A stretch of 64,000 bases of DNA from JBBRVW01 sp963784645 (lineage in GTDB: Bacteria > Actinomycetota > Actinomycetes > JACCUZ01), in the NCBI GenBank assembly GCA_963784645.1, contig CAWARY010000018.1, positions 209,421 to 273,420 of the forward strand, written 5' to 3'. Position numbers and translations under genes: made by a program. The number at the start of each line of letters is the position of its first letter. Position 1 is the stretch's first letter. This document shows, piece after piece, positions 52,906 through 62,440 of the stretch. The notes under the pieces are model-generated. The model was not told the origin of the DNA, searched no databases, and worked only from the letters and a program-made list of their open reading frames with translations.

Positions 52906-53055
52906 TGTGGACGGCCTGTGGACGGACCGCGCCACCCCTGGGGACAGGTCCGGCGCGGCTGTGGAGCGACCGGTTCACTGCCTGTGGACAACCCTGGGGA
53001 TGATCATGCGAAACGCTCCTGACCTGCGGGAATGTCGTCCACCGGCTGTGGACGG
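52906..53055. promoter_or_regulatory. cluster of DnaA-box-like TGTGGA motifs
   Basis: Five related 9-mers on the same strand: TGTGGACGG at 52906, 52917 and 53047, TGTGGAGCG at 52960, and TGTGGACAA at 52983. The last is the exact complement of the actinobacterial DnaA box TTGTCCACA. The final copy is part of the dyad CGTCCAC-5-GTGGACG (53036-53054) just before the YgjP-like gene. The cluster may titrate DnaA or control that gene. Confidence 0.5.
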
Positions 53056-53079
53056 AAAATACTCGCTAGCGTGGTCGGC

Positions 53080-53775
53080 ATGGCAGCGCGGGGTCTCGGT
53101 GGTCGGGACGCGGCAGAGTCCCCGCTCGTCGAGGTGCGCCGGTCGGCGCGGCGGCGCCGCACCGTCTCCGCCTACCGCGACGGCGACCGCACGGTGGTGC
53201 TCATCCCGGCCCGGATGAGCCGCGCCGAGGAGCGGCGCTGGGTCGAGGTGATGCTGGAGCGGCTGGCCGCCCAGGACGCCAAGCTGCGACCGAGCGACGC
53301 CGACCTGCTCTCCCGGGCGACCGGGCTGTCCCGGCGCTGGCTCGGCGGCGCGGCCCGCCCGCGCAGCGTCCGCTGGGCGACGAACCAGGGCGCCCGATGG
53401 GGGTCGTGCACGCCCGTCGACGGCAGCATCCGGCTCTCCCACCGGCTGCAGGGCATGCCGTCCTGGGTGGTCGACTACGTGCTCGTGCACGAGCTCGCGC
53501 ACCTGCTCGTGCCGGGGCACGGGCCGGACTTCTGGGCCCACGTCGACCGCTACCCCCGTACCGAGCGGGCCCGCGGCTACCTCGAGGGTGTCTCGGCCAC
53601 GGCGCAGCTCGGCCTCTCCGACGGCGGCACCGACGAGGCGACGGGCACCGCCGACGCCCCGGCCGGCGAGGCCGCCGGGGCCGTCGTGCCCGAGCCCGTC
53701 GTGGAGCCGGCGTCGCGGCCACCGCGGAAGAAGCGGGCGTCCGCCGAGCCGGCCGGCGACCGGCTCTTCGACTAG
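53080..53775 (+). CDS. YgjP-like (M48-type) zinc metallopeptidase
   Basis: 231-aa protein of the YgjP/WLM group. The segment RWGSCTPVDGSIRLSHRL (residues 106-123) precedes the zinc motif HELAH (137-141), with the third ligand His147 in GHGPDFW. The C-terminal 50 residues are Ala/Glu/Pro-rich and probably disordered. The stop codon TAG is shared, on the opposite strand, with the restored NUDIX gene (CTAG at 53772-53775). Its promoter region contains the TGTGGA cluster. Confidence 0.85.
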   Translation: MAARGLGGRDAAESPLVEVRRSARRRRTVSAYRDGDRTVVLIPARMSRAEERRWVEVMLERLAAQDAKLRPSDADLLSRATGLSRRWLGGAARPRSVRWATNQGARWGSCTPVDGSIRLSHRLQGMPSWVVDYVLVHELAHLLVPGHGPDFWAHVDRYPRTERARGYLEGVSATAQLGLSDGGTDEATGTADAPAGEAAGAVVPEPVVEPASRPPRKKRASAEPAGDRLFD

Positions 53776-54327
53776 CGCCCCGGAGCGCAGCGCCGCCTGC
53801 GCGGCCTGCACCAGCCGGCCGAGGTCCTCGACCGCGCCGGGCGGCAGGTCGTCGGCGGGGAACCACGCGACGTCGTCGGACTCGTCGCTGACGACCGGCT
53901 CGGCGCCCGGCGGCGCCACCACGGCGTACCGCACGTCGAGGTGCTCGCGGCAGCGGCCGAACGCGGACGACAGCTCGTGCCGGTCGAGGTCGACCGGTCC
54001 GGGGCCGACCAGCCGCAGCCCGGCCACACCGGACTCCTCGGTGGCCTCCCGCAGCGCGGCGTCGGCCAGCGTCACGTCGGCCGGCTCGAGGTGCCCGCCG
54101 GTCTGGGCCCAGAAGCCGCCCTTGCGGTGCAGCGTCAGCAGCACCCGGTCACCCTCGGCGTCGAGGACCATCGCGCTGGCGGTGAGGTGCGCGGGCGGTC
54201 CGTCCTTCCAGACGCCGTCGTCGTGCTCCTCCAGGTGCCCGACGTACGCCGCCCGCAGCTGCTCCTGCCCGGCGTCGGGTGGCTGCCAACGGCGCAGGGT
54301 CGCGAGCGCGTCGTCGTGCAGGCTCAC
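53772..54327 (-). CDS. NUDIX hydrolase with 3'-end frameshift
   Basis: A NUDIX protein with box GGHLEPADVTLADAALREAT then EESGV (about residues 77-101) and a preceding SAMVLDAEGDRVLLTLHRKGG strand pair. As sequenced, the frame does not stop where the domain ends (near residue 180); it runs on antisense through the whole YgjP-like gene to 52975. Removing one base from the CCCC run at 53778-53781 gives a stop TAG at 53774-53772 and a normal 184-residue protein. I annotate that form. The ATG overlaps the DUF2342 protease gene stop (ATGA). Confidence 0.75.
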
Positions 54328-55676
54328 CCGGCCGAGCCGGGAACCGGCGGCTCGGGCGGCGCCTCGGTGTCGTCGAGGCCGGAGAGGTCCAGCGGCGCCG
54401 ACCCGCCGGCCGCGAAGCCGGTCGGGTCGTCCAGGTCGTCAGCAGTCGGCAGGAGGTCGGGGTGGGCCCAGACGGCCTCGCGACCCTCCTGCCCGCGGGC
54501 CGCGAGCACCGCGCGCCACAGGTCGGCGGCGTCGCGCAGCCGGCGCGGGCGCAGCTCGAGGCCCACCAGCGACGCGAAGGTCTGCTCGGCCGGACCACCG
54601 CTGGCCCGACGACGACGGACCGTCTCACGCAGCGCGCCGGCCGCCGGCAGGCGAGCACCGGCGGCGGCGTCGACGACCTCGTCGACCCAGCCCTCCACGA
54701 GCGCGAGAGCGGTCTCGAGCCGGGCCAGAGCAGCCTTCTGCTCCGGGGTGTCCTCGGGCTCGAACATGCCCCCCGTGAGGGCCAGCTGCAGCGACTCCGG
54801 GTTGGTCGGGTCGATGCTGCCCATCGCCTCCTCCAGGCGTGAGGTGTCGACGGTGATGCCGCGCGCGTACGCCGCCACCGCGTCGAGCAGGTGCGCCCGC
54901 AGCCACGGCACGTGGGCGAACAGCCGGTGGTGGGCGGACTCGCGCAGCGCCAGGTAGAGCCGGACCTGGTCGGCGGGCACCTCGAGGCCGGCGCCGAACG
55001 CCGTGATGTTGGCCGGCAGCAGCGCGGCCGTGCCGGCGGGTGCCAGCGGCAGGCCGACGTCGGTCGAGCCGACCACCTCGCCGGCGAGCTCGCCCACCGC
55101 CTGCCCGACCTGGGTGCCGAACATCGCGCCGCCGATGCTCTTCATCATCTGCTGCAGCGGGCCGGTCATCGCCGCCAGCTGCTCGGGTGCGGCGCCGAGC
55201 TGGGACATCGGGCCGCCCTCGCCGGAGAGCATGCCGCCCATCGCATCGACGGCCTTCGCCGCGATCGGGTCGACCAGGGCCCGCCACTGCGGGAGCGTCG
55301 CCTCGACCCACTCGGCGCGGCTCCACGCCTTGACCTGGCTGCCGGCGGCGGGGAAGCCGCACACCTCGTCGAGCCACAGCTCGGCCAGCCGCATCGCCTC
55401 GTAGACCTGCTCACGCTCGGCCGTCGCCACCGAGCGGTCCCCGGCGGTGCTCACCGACTGGCGGGCCACGTCATGGGCGAGGTCCCAGTTGACCGGCCCG
55501 CCCTGGTAGGACAGCAGCGCACCGAGCTGGGTGAACGCCGAGCCCAGGTCGCCGCCCGCGCCGCCGAACATGGCCGCGAGCGGGTCCAGCGGACCGGGCT
55601 GGCCGCCGGACTGCGGGTCGCCGGGGCCGTCCTCGTCGTCGGACGGCGGGTTGAACCCGAAGGGGAAGTTGCTCAC
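54324..55676 (-). CDS. DUF2342/zinc-dependent metalloprotease-like protein
   Basis: 450-aa actinobacterial protein of the putative zinc-dependent metalloprotease family (Rv3195-like). Recognisable segments are FPFGFNPP at the start, LAELWLDEVCGFP, QVGQAVGELAGEVVGSTDVGLPL, and the histidine-rich RESAHHRLFAHVPWLRAHLL near residue 240 where the presumed zinc site lies. The protease activity is predicted from fold only. The C-terminus is acidic and Pro-rich. GTG start at 55676. The NUDIX gene follows with a four-base overlap. Confidence 0.87.
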   Translation of the reverse strand: MSNFPFGFNPPSDDEDGPGDPQSGGQPGPLDPLAAMFGGAGGDLGSAFTQLGALLSYQGGPVNWDLAHDVARQSVSTAGDRSVATAEREQVYEAMRLAELWLDEVCGFPAAGSQVKAWSRAEWVEATLPQWRALVDPIAAKAVDAMGGMLSGEGGPMSQLGAAPEQLAAMTGPLQQMMKSIGGAMFGTQVGQAVGELAGEVVGSTDVGLPLAPAGTAALLPANITAFGAGLEVPADQVRLYLALRESAHHRLFAHVPWLRAHLLDAVAAYARGITVDTSRLEEAMGSIDPTNPESLQLALTGGMFEPEDTPEQKAALARLETALALVEGWVDEVVDAAAGARLPAAGALRETVRRRRASGGPAEQTFASLVGLELRPRRLRDAADLWRAVLAARGQEGREAVWAHPDLLPTADDLDDPTGFAAGGSAPLDLSGLDDTEAPPEPPVPGSAG

Positions 55677-55730
55677 GTCTCGCTCCACGTCGTCGCACAC
55701 GGGCGACCAGTTGGCTTAGATGGACGCACC

Positions 55731-55805
55731 ATGACTGCCGCGCCTCCCACCGTAGCCATCCGGTACGGATCCTCGAACCTGCCAACACCGGCGGGACGAC
55801 GATGA
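55731..55805 (+). CDS. possible 24-codon leader peptide
   Basis: A short frame (MTAAPPTVAIRYGSSNLP at its start) whose TGA stop overlaps the ATG of the membrane-anchored SDR gene (ATGA at 55802). The perfect overlap is suggestive of translational coupling, but the ribosome binding site is weak and nothing else supports translation. Confidence 0.3.
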   Translation: MTAAPPTVAIRYGSSNLPTPAGRR

Positions 55806-56908
55806 GTTCCCCCGCCGGTTCCGGGCCCTCGGGAGTTCGCTCTCGGCGCAGCAGCCGACGGCTGCCCGCCATCGCGGTCACCGGGGCGGCGTCCGGCCTC
55901 GGCGCCGCGGTGGCGGCCCGGCTGGTCGCCCACGACGGCGTCGGCAAGGTGCTCGGCCTCGACGACCACCGCGGTCCGACCGAGGGCGTGACCTGGCGGG
56001 TGCTCGACGTGCGCGACCCGTCCCTGGCGACCCGGCTGGACAAGGTCGACACGGTGGTGCACCTCGCGGTCGACACCTCCCTCGACGGCGATCGCGCCGA
56101 GCAGTCCGCGCTCAACGTGCGCGGCACGCAAGCCGTGCTGACCGCGGCCGCGGCGACCGGGGTCCGGCGCGTCGTGCTGCTCACGTCGGCGATGGTCTAC
56201 GGCGCGCTGCCGGACAACGAGGTGCCGCTCGCCGAAGACGCCCCGCTGCGCGCCGTGCCCGACGGCGGGCTGCTCTCCGACTGGCTCGAGGTCGAGCGCC
56301 TGGCGGCGCAGGCGCCTCGCAGCCACCCCGGCCTGCAGGTCACGGTCGTGCGGCCGGCCACCCTTGTCGGGCCGGACGTCGACAGCGTGCTCACCCGCCA
56401 CTTCGAGGCGCCGCGGCTGCTCGTCGTGCGTGACTCGTCGCCGGGGTGGCAGTTCTGTCACGTCGACGACCTCGCGTCGGCCCTGGAGCTCGCGGCCACC
56501 GGTGCCGTGACCGGTGTCGTCACCGTCGGGTGCGAGGGCTGGATGAACCAGGACGAGGTCGAGCTCGTCTCGGGCATGCGCCGCATCGAGCTGCCGTCGT
56601 CGCTCGCCTTCGGCACCGCGGAGCGGCTGCACCGGCTCGGCGTGCTGCCCGCCCCTGCGAGCGACCTGCAGTACGTCGTGCACCCGTGGGTCGTCCCGTC
56701 GACCCGGCTGCTCGAGGCCGGCTGGCGGCCGGCGTACGACAACCCGACCGCGCTGGGGCTCCTGCTCGAGCAGGTCCGCGGCCACCACGCCCTGATTGCT
56801 CGGCGCGTCGGCCGGCGGGACGCCACGCTCGGGGCCGCCGGTGCGGCGGTGGCCGTGGTCGGCACTGCGGCACTGGTGCGTGCGGCCCGGCGGAAGCGGC
56901 GCGGATGA
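55802..56908 (+). CDS. NAD-dependent epimerase/dehydratase-like protein, membrane-anchored
   Basis: 368-aa SDR-fold protein. The nucleotide loop reads AVTGAASGLGAAVA; VVHLAVDTS and VVLLTSAMVYGAL follow as expected. The active-site YxxxK is replaced by SDWLEVERL, so ordinary dehydrogenase activity is doubtful. A hydrophobic helix at the C-terminus (GAAVAVVGTAALVRAARR) probably holds it at the membrane. It is divergent from the DUF2342 protease gene and overlaps moaE by ATGA. Confidence 0.8.
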   Translation: MSSPAGSGPSGVRSRRSSRRLPAIAVTGAASGLGAAVAARLVAHDGVGKVLGLDDHRGPTEGVTWRVLDVRDPSLATRLDKVDTVVHLAVDTSLDGDRAEQSALNVRGTQAVLTAAAATGVRRVVLLTSAMVYGALPDNEVPLAEDAPLRAVPDGGLLSDWLEVERLAAQAPRSHPGLQVTVVRPATLVGPDVDSVLTRHFEAPRLLVVRDSSPGWQFCHVDDLASALELAATGAVTGVVTVGCEGWMNQDEVELVSGMRRIELPSSLAFGTAERLHRLGVLPAPASDLQYVVHPWVVPSTRLLEAGWRPAYDNPTALGLLLEQVRGHHALIARRVGRRDATLGAAGAAVAVVGTAALVRAARRKRRG

Positions 56909-57339
56909 CGGCGGACGGTGTCGTGCGGCTGGTCGACGTGCGCGAGGAGGCGCTCTCGGTCGACGAGGTGCTGGGCGTCGTGGCCGACCCGTCGTGCGGC
57001 GGCACCGCGTTGTTCGTCGGGACCGTGCGCGCGGAGGACGGCGGCCGCGGCGTGACCGGTCTCGGCTACAGCGCGCACCCGAGCGTGGTCGCCGAGCTGC
57101 GCGTCGTCGCCGAGGAGGTCGCCGCGGCGCATCCCGAGGTGCGGGCGCTGGCTGCGGTGCACCGGGTCGGCGACCTCGCGGTCGGTGACCTCGCGGTCGT
57201 CGTCGGCGTCTCCTGCCCGCACCGCGGCGACGCGTTGGTCGCCTGCCGGTCGCTCATCGACGAGCTCAAGTCGCGCGTGCCGATCTGGAAGCACCAGGTC
57301 TTCACCGACGGCGGCGACGAGTGGGTCGGCCTCCCCTGA
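56905..57339 (+). CDS. moaE: molybdopterin synthase large subunit MoaE
   Basis: 144-aa protein matching MoaE: ALFVGTVRAED near residue 33, a central HRVGDLAVGDLAVVVGVSCPHRGDAL, and the catalytic lysine region LKSRVPIWKHQVF near the end. MoaE binds precursor Z and, with MoaD, makes molybdopterin. No moaD is adjacent, but moeZ, which charges the sulfur carrier, is 40 kb away in the window. Its ATG overlaps the stop of the SDR gene. Confidence 0.92.
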   Translation: MTADGVVRLVDVREEALSVDEVLGVVADPSCGGTALFVGTVRAEDGGRGVTGLGYSAHPSVVAELRVVAEEVAAAHPEVRALAAVHRVGDLAVGDLAVVVGVSCPHRGDALVACRSLIDELKSRVPIWKHQVFTDGGDEWVGLP

Positions 57340-57383
57340 CCGAACGCGTCAGGTCCGGGCGGGCGTCGACGTAACCTACGGTC

Positions 57384-57563
57384 GTGTCCCCTCTCGCGTG
57401 GCTGGCGATCCCGTTGGTCGCCCTCGTGCTCGGCGTCCTCTGGGCGCTGTGGGCCAGCCGCACCCGGCCGCGCGCCGACACCCACGAGACCCTCGCCGAG
57501 CACGACCGGTTCAAGGCGGCGTTCGACCCGGAGCGGTCCGACCGCCGCCGCCGGCGCGACTGA
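57384..57563 (+). CDS. small single-pass membrane protein
   Basis: 59-aa protein. One hydrophobic helix occupies about residues 3-23 (LAWLAIPLVALVLGVLWALWA), followed by a basic and acidic cytoplasmic tail with an EHDRFKAAFDP segment and a terminal Arg cluster. Small proteins of this type often precede the Lon-like PDZ protease gene in actinobacteria; the function is unknown. GTG start at 57384; the protease gene begins 27 bases on. Confidence 0.65.
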   Translation: MSPLAWLAIPLVALVLGVLWALWASRTRPRADTHETLAEHDRFKAAFDPERSDRRRRRD

Positions 57564-57589
57564 CAGGTTGCTCTCGTAGTCTGCCCGCC

Positions 57590-58633
57590 ATGTCCCGCCG
57601 CGTGGTCGTGCTCGCCGTCGCCGGTTTCCTCACGGTGCTCCTGGCCGCCGCGTCGGCGCTGCTCCCGGTGCCGTACGTCGCGCTGAAACCCGGTCCCACC
57701 ACCAACACGCTGGGCAAGGTCGGCAGCACCGAGCTGATCCGGATCGAGGGACGGCAGACCTACCAGGACAAGGGACACCTCGACCTGGTCACCGTCTCGG
57801 TGCAGGGCGGCCCGCGCCAGAAGATGGACCTCCTCACCGCGATCGCGGGCTGGCTCGACGACACCGTCGCCGTGGTGCCGGAGACGACCGTCTACCCCAA
57901 GGGCGAGACGGCCAAGGAGGCCGAGCAGGAGAGCAACGCCGAGATGACCCAGTCGCAGCAGAGCGCCACCACCGCGGCGCTGCGGCAGCTCGGCATCCCC
58001 GTCACGAGCAGCGTCCGGGTCACGACGCTGTCGCCGAAGTCGCCGGCCGCCGGCATCCTGCGCGCCGGAGACGTGGTCGTCTCCGTCGACGGCACCGCGG
58101 TCGACGGGGGAGCGGCGCTGCGCGACGCGATCACCTCGGTGAAGGCCGGGGACACGGTCCACCTCGTCGTACGGCGGGCCGGGAAGCGCGTCGCCGCCGA
58201 CGTCGTCACCGCGGCGGCACCCGACGACGGCCGTCCGATCATCGGCGTCTCGACCCGCGACAAGGTGACCTACCCGTTCACCGTCGAGATCTCGCTCCGG
58301 GACGTCGGCGGCCCCAGCGCCGGCCTGATGTTCGCGCTGGGGATCGTCGACAAGCTCACGCCCGGCTCGCTCACCGGCGGGAAGTACATCGCCGGCACCG
58401 GAACGATCGACGACCAGGGCAAGGTCGGCGAGATCGGCGGCATCACGCAGAAGATGGTCGGCGCCCGTCGCAACGGGGCCACCGTGTTCCTGTCGCCGGT
58501 GGCGAACTGCGCCCAGGCCAGGTCCACCAAGCCGGACGGGCTGCGGCTGGTCAAGGTCGACACCCTGACCGACGCGGTGACGGCCCTGGACGACCTGCGG
58601 TCCGGCCGCACCGCCGACCTGCCCCGCTGCTGA
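57590..58633 (+). CDS. PDZ domain-containing Lon-like serine protease
   Basis: 347-aa membrane-anchored protease. Residues about 5-25 form an N-terminal helix, a PDZ domain lies at about 140-205, and a Lon-type proteolytic domain follows. The Ser-Lys dyad is Ser243 in GGPSAGLMF and Lys288 in GGITQKMVGA. The protease domain is probably outside the cell. This is the Rv3194c-type protein. It faces the PPA1309 gene convergently. Confidence 0.9.
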   Translation: MSRRVVVLAVAGFLTVLLAAASALLPVPYVALKPGPTTNTLGKVGSTELIRIEGRQTYQDKGHLDLVTVSVQGGPRQKMDLLTAIAGWLDDTVAVVPETTVYPKGETAKEAEQESNAEMTQSQQSATTAALRQLGIPVTSSVRVTTLSPKSPAAGILRAGDVVVSVDGTAVDGGAALRDAITSVKAGDTVHLVVRRAGKRVAADVVTAAAPDDGRPIIGVSTRDKVTYPFTVEISLRDVGGPSAGLMFALGIVDKLTPGSLTGGKYIAGTGTIDDQGKVGEIGGITQKMVGARRNGATVFLSPVANCAQARSTKPDGLRLVKVDTLTDAVTALDDLRSGRTADLPRC

Positions 58634-58665
58634 CACCTGCGCGCGCGGCGGGACGGTCCAGCGCC

Positions 58666-59199
58666 TCAGTCGGCGAGCGTCTCCGCGAGCGCGTCCGCGA
58701 GCCCGGGCACGAGGTTGCGGCCGGTGAGGACCGAGGTCTCCTGATCGTGGGCGCGCATCCGCAGGGCCGCCGACCGTGACCCGTCCCGCAGGACGGCCAC
58801 CACCAGGCGCACCTCCTGCCGCTCCGGGTGCTCGGCCAGCCACTGCAGGGCCGCACCCTCGTCCTGGGGCATGGCGTTCTCGACCGCGGGCGGCACCATC
58901 AGCCGCTCGACGGCGAGGGCCGTGCCCAGCACCTCCGGGGGCCAGGCGATGCCGGCCAGGAGCTCGTCCAGGCTCGCGTGACCGGGCAGGTCGCCCTGGT
59001 CGACGGGCGTGAGGTCGCCCGGGGAGCCCTCGACGAGCCCGAGGTCAGCAGCCAGCTGCGGCTCCCGGCGGAGCAGGTCGGCGGTCTCCACCAGGGCGAA
59101 CAGGTGCGGCGGCTGGTCCCAGCCCGCCGCGGCGGCGTGGCGCTCCAGGTCGAGCGTGAGGGCGTCGAGCCGCCGGTTGGCGGCGGGGGCGTCGGTCAT
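58666..59199 (-). CDS. PPA1309-family protein
   Basis: 177-aa protein of a small actinobacterial family of unknown function found between the Lon-like protease and UPF0182 genes. Recognisable are LERHAAAAGWDQPPHLFALV near residue 15, GIAWPPEVLGTALAVERL in the middle, and the EVRLVVAVLRDGSRSAALR strand followed by RNLVPGLADALAETL at the end. It has no signal peptide or membrane segment. The start at 59199 matches the family N-terminus. Divergent from UPF0182. Confidence 0.85.
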   Translation of the reverse strand: MTDAPAANRRLDALTLDLERHAAAAGWDQPPHLFALVETADLLRREPQLAADLGLVEGSPGDLTPVDQGDLPGHASLDELLAGIAWPPEVLGTALAVERLMVPPAVENAMPQDEGAALQWLAEHPERQEVRLVVAVLRDGSRSAALRMRAHDQETSVLTGRNLVPGLADALAETLAD

Positions 59200-59352
59200 G
59201 CCCAGATCCTTCCGTGCGAGGCGCTGCGGGCGGGAACTACCCCCCGAGTCGGTAAGTTGAGCCAGACGTCGGGCGAGACCTCCGTCTCGCCCGCACCGAC
59301 CGATGGCCCAGGGTCCGCCGTACGCACCTGGCTCGACGAACGGACGTAGCGC

Positions 59353-62300
59353 GTGAGCTTCGACATGCCGGCCCCGGCCGGTGGCCCGCCCCAACGACCC
59401 GTCGCGGTGCCGCGCCGGCGCGGGCGAGCCCTGCTGCCCACGCTTGATCATCCTGGGCGTCCTGCTCATCGGGTTCAGCATCTTCACCGGCTTCTACACC
59501 GACCTGCTGTGGTTCCGGTCGGTCGGCTACACCTCGGTGTTCACCCGCACCCTGGGCGCGCGCTCGCTGCTCTTCCTGATGTTCGGGCTGCTGTTCGCGG
59601 CCGCGGTGACGGTCAACTTCGTGGTCGCCTTCCGCTCCCGGCCGGCGTACCAGCCGATGATCCCGGGACAGCAGGAGCTGGACCGCTACCGGATGGCCAT
59701 CGACCCCTACCGCCGGGTCGTCGTCGGGCGTCGTCGTCACGCTGCTCGGCCTGATCGCCGGGTCCTCGGCCGCGGGGCAGTGGCGCACCTACCTGCAGTG
59801 GCGCAACGCGGTGCCGTTCGGCGAGAAGGACGTGCAGTTCGGCAAGGACATCTCGTACTTCGCCTTCGACCTGCCGTGGTACCGGTTCGTCCTCGGGTTC
59901 GCCTTCGCGACCGTCGTCGTCAGCCTCGTCGCGGCGGCCGTCACCCACTACCTCTACGGCGGCCTCCGGCTGCAGGCCTTCCTCGGCGAGCGGGCCACCC
60001 CGGCCGCGCGCGTGCACCTGTCGGTGCTGCTCGGCGTCTTCGTCCTGCTCAAGGCGGTCGCCTACTGGCTGGACCGCTACGGCCTCGCGGTCGGCGAGCA
60101 TCAGATCAACCGCACCGACTTCACCGGCCTCACCTATACCGACGTGAACGCGGTCCTGCAGGGGCGCACCATCCTCGCGATCATCTCGCTGATCTGCGCG
60201 GTGCTGTTCTTCGCGAACATCGTGCGCCGCACGTGGATCCTGCCGGGCATCGGCGTGGGTCTGCTGCTGCTGTCGGCGCTGCTGATCGGCGGCATCTACC
60301 CCGCGCTGGTCCAGCGCTTCACGGTGGCGCCGACGCAGGCCGAGAAGGAGGCCAAGTACATCTCGCGCAACATCGCCGCGACCCGCGACGCCTACGGCAT
60401 CGGCAAGGACAACGTCCAGATCACCAAGGGCTACGCCGCCGCGCTCACGCCCGACACCAAGGTGCTCGCCGGCGACGCCGACGTCCTGAAGGACGTCCGG
60501 CTGCTCGACCCGTTGCTCCTCAGCCCCACGTACAAGAACCTCCAGCAGATCAAGGCGTACTACGACTTCCCCGAGACCCTCGGGGTCGACCGCTACACCG
60601 TCGACGGCGAGACCCGCGACGTCGTCATGGCGGTCCGCGAGGTGAGCCTCGACGGGCTCCCGCCGGCAGCAGCGGAACTGGATCAACGACCACACGCAGT
60701 ACACGCACGGCTTCGGCTTCGTGGCCGCTCCGAGCAACGAGACCAGTGGCGGGCGGCCCTCCTTCATCTCCTCCGACATCCCTCCGGTCGGCGACCTCCG
60801 CACGGGGTTCCAACCGCGGATCTACTTCGGCCAGGAGTCGCCGACCTACAGCATCGTCGGCGCGCCGAAGGGGACACACGCCGCGCGAGCTCGACTACCC
60901 CGACGACTCCGCGTCCTCCGGCCAGCGCAACACGACGTACGACGGCAAGGGTGGCGTCCCGATCGGGTCGGCCTGGCACAAGCTGCTGTTCGCGATGAAG
61001 TACCAGGAGGCCAACATCCTCCTGTCCGGCCGCGTCAACGCGGAGTCGAAGATCCTCTACGACCGGGAGCCCAAGCAGCGCGTCGAGAAGGTCGCGCCCT
61101 GGCTGACGCTCGACGGGGACCCCTACCCGGCGATCGTGAACGACAAGATCGTGTGGATCGTCGACGGCTACACCACCAGCAACGGCTATCCCTACTCCAC
61201 CCGCAGCACGCTCGAGGACGTCACGGCCGACTCGCGCACGCTGGCGGGCAACCAGCTGATCACGCCGGTGGAGCGGGTGAACTACATCCGCAACTCGGTG
61301 AAGGCCACGGTCGACGCGTACAGCGGCAAGGTCACGCTCTACCAGTGGGACACGGAGGACCCGGTCCTCAAGACGTGGATGCGGGCCTTCCCGGGAACGG
61401 TGCAGGCCAAGGACCAGATCAGCCCGGACCTCATGTCGCACCTGCGCTACCCCGAGGACCTGTTCAAGGTGCAGCGGACGTTGCTCGCCAACTACCACGT
61501 CGGGTCACCGCAGACCTTCTACAGCGGTTCGGACTTCTGGCGGGTGCCGAACGACCCGACCAACAGTGGTGACCCGGGCAAGGCGCAGCCGCCGTACTAC
61601 GTGACGCTGCAGATGCCCGGCCAGGCCGAGCCGTCCTTCTCTCTGACGTCGACCTACGTGCCGACCGGTGATCGCAACAACCTCTCGGCCTTCGTCGCGG
61701 TGAACGCCGATCCCGGGCCCGACTACGGCACGTTCCGTGTGCTGCAGCTCAAACGGTCGCTGCAGATCAACGGTCCCTCCCAGGTGCAGAACCAGCTCGA
61801 GTCCGACGACGTCATCGCCGAGCAGATCAACATCCTCAAGCGCGGTACCACCGTGAAGTACGGAAACCTGCTCACCTTCCCGGTCGCCGGCGGCCTGCTC
61901 TACGTCGAGCCCGTCTACGTGCAGGCCGAGGCGGCGACCTCGTTCCCGCTGCTGCGGAAGGTGCTGGTGTCCTTCGGGAACAACGTGGCCTTCGAGGACA
62001 CCATCGATGCGGCCCTGAACAAGATCTTCGCCGATCAGGGTGGCAACCCCACCGGCGGGACCGGAGGCACCACCACTCCTCCGCCGGACACCGGCACCGG
62101 GGGCACTGGTGGCACCGGGACGGCCGACAGCCCGGCGCTCACGAAAGCCCTCGCTGACGCGCAGGTCGCCATCAAGGCGGCCGAGACTGCGCTCAAGGCC
62201 GGCGACTTCACGGCGTACGGGCAGGCCCAGCAGGACCTGCGGGACGCCATCGCGCGGGCCGTCGCAGCCCAGAGCAGCGGCGCCGGAACGTCGAGCCCCA

Positions 62301-62383
62301 GCCCCTCGGGCTCGCCGTCTCCGTCACCCTCCGGCACGGGGAAGGCGACCAGCTCCAGCCCGTCGCCCTCGCCGTCCGGCTGA
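59353..62383 (+). pseudogene. UPF0182 membrane protein with four apparent +1 frameshifts
   Basis: Large integral membrane protein of the Rv3193c type: about seven transmembrane helices in the first 330 residues (FSIFTGFYTDLLWFRSVGYT is an early marker), then a long conserved extracytoplasmic domain (RNWINDHTQYTHGFG, MKYQEANILLSGR, PFTYVEPVYVQ-like VEPVYVQAEA) and a Gly/Ser/Pro-rich tail. The reading frame shifts four times, each by one extra base in a homopolymer: TT 59444-59445, GGG 59726-59728, CCC 60659-60661, GGGG 60870-60873. Removing these gives one continuous protein of 1008 residues, the normal family length. Sequencing error is the likelier cause. Confidence 0.85.
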
Positions 62384-62440
62384 CGGCTCCGTTCTGCGAT
62401 TTGCGGGCCCCCGACCGCTGCCGTAGAGTCGTCGCTGCGA

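Noticed and set aside
52906..53055. Chromosomal origin of replication
   Set aside because: There are DnaA-box-like motifs, but no dnaA, dnaN, gyrB or rpmH nearby and no AT-rich unwinding region.
59353..62383. Programmed ribosomal frameshifting in the UPF0182 gene
   Set aside because: Four shifts of the same sign at plain homopolymer runs, without slippery heptamers or downstream pseudoknots, fit sequencing errors better. No programmed shift is known for this family.
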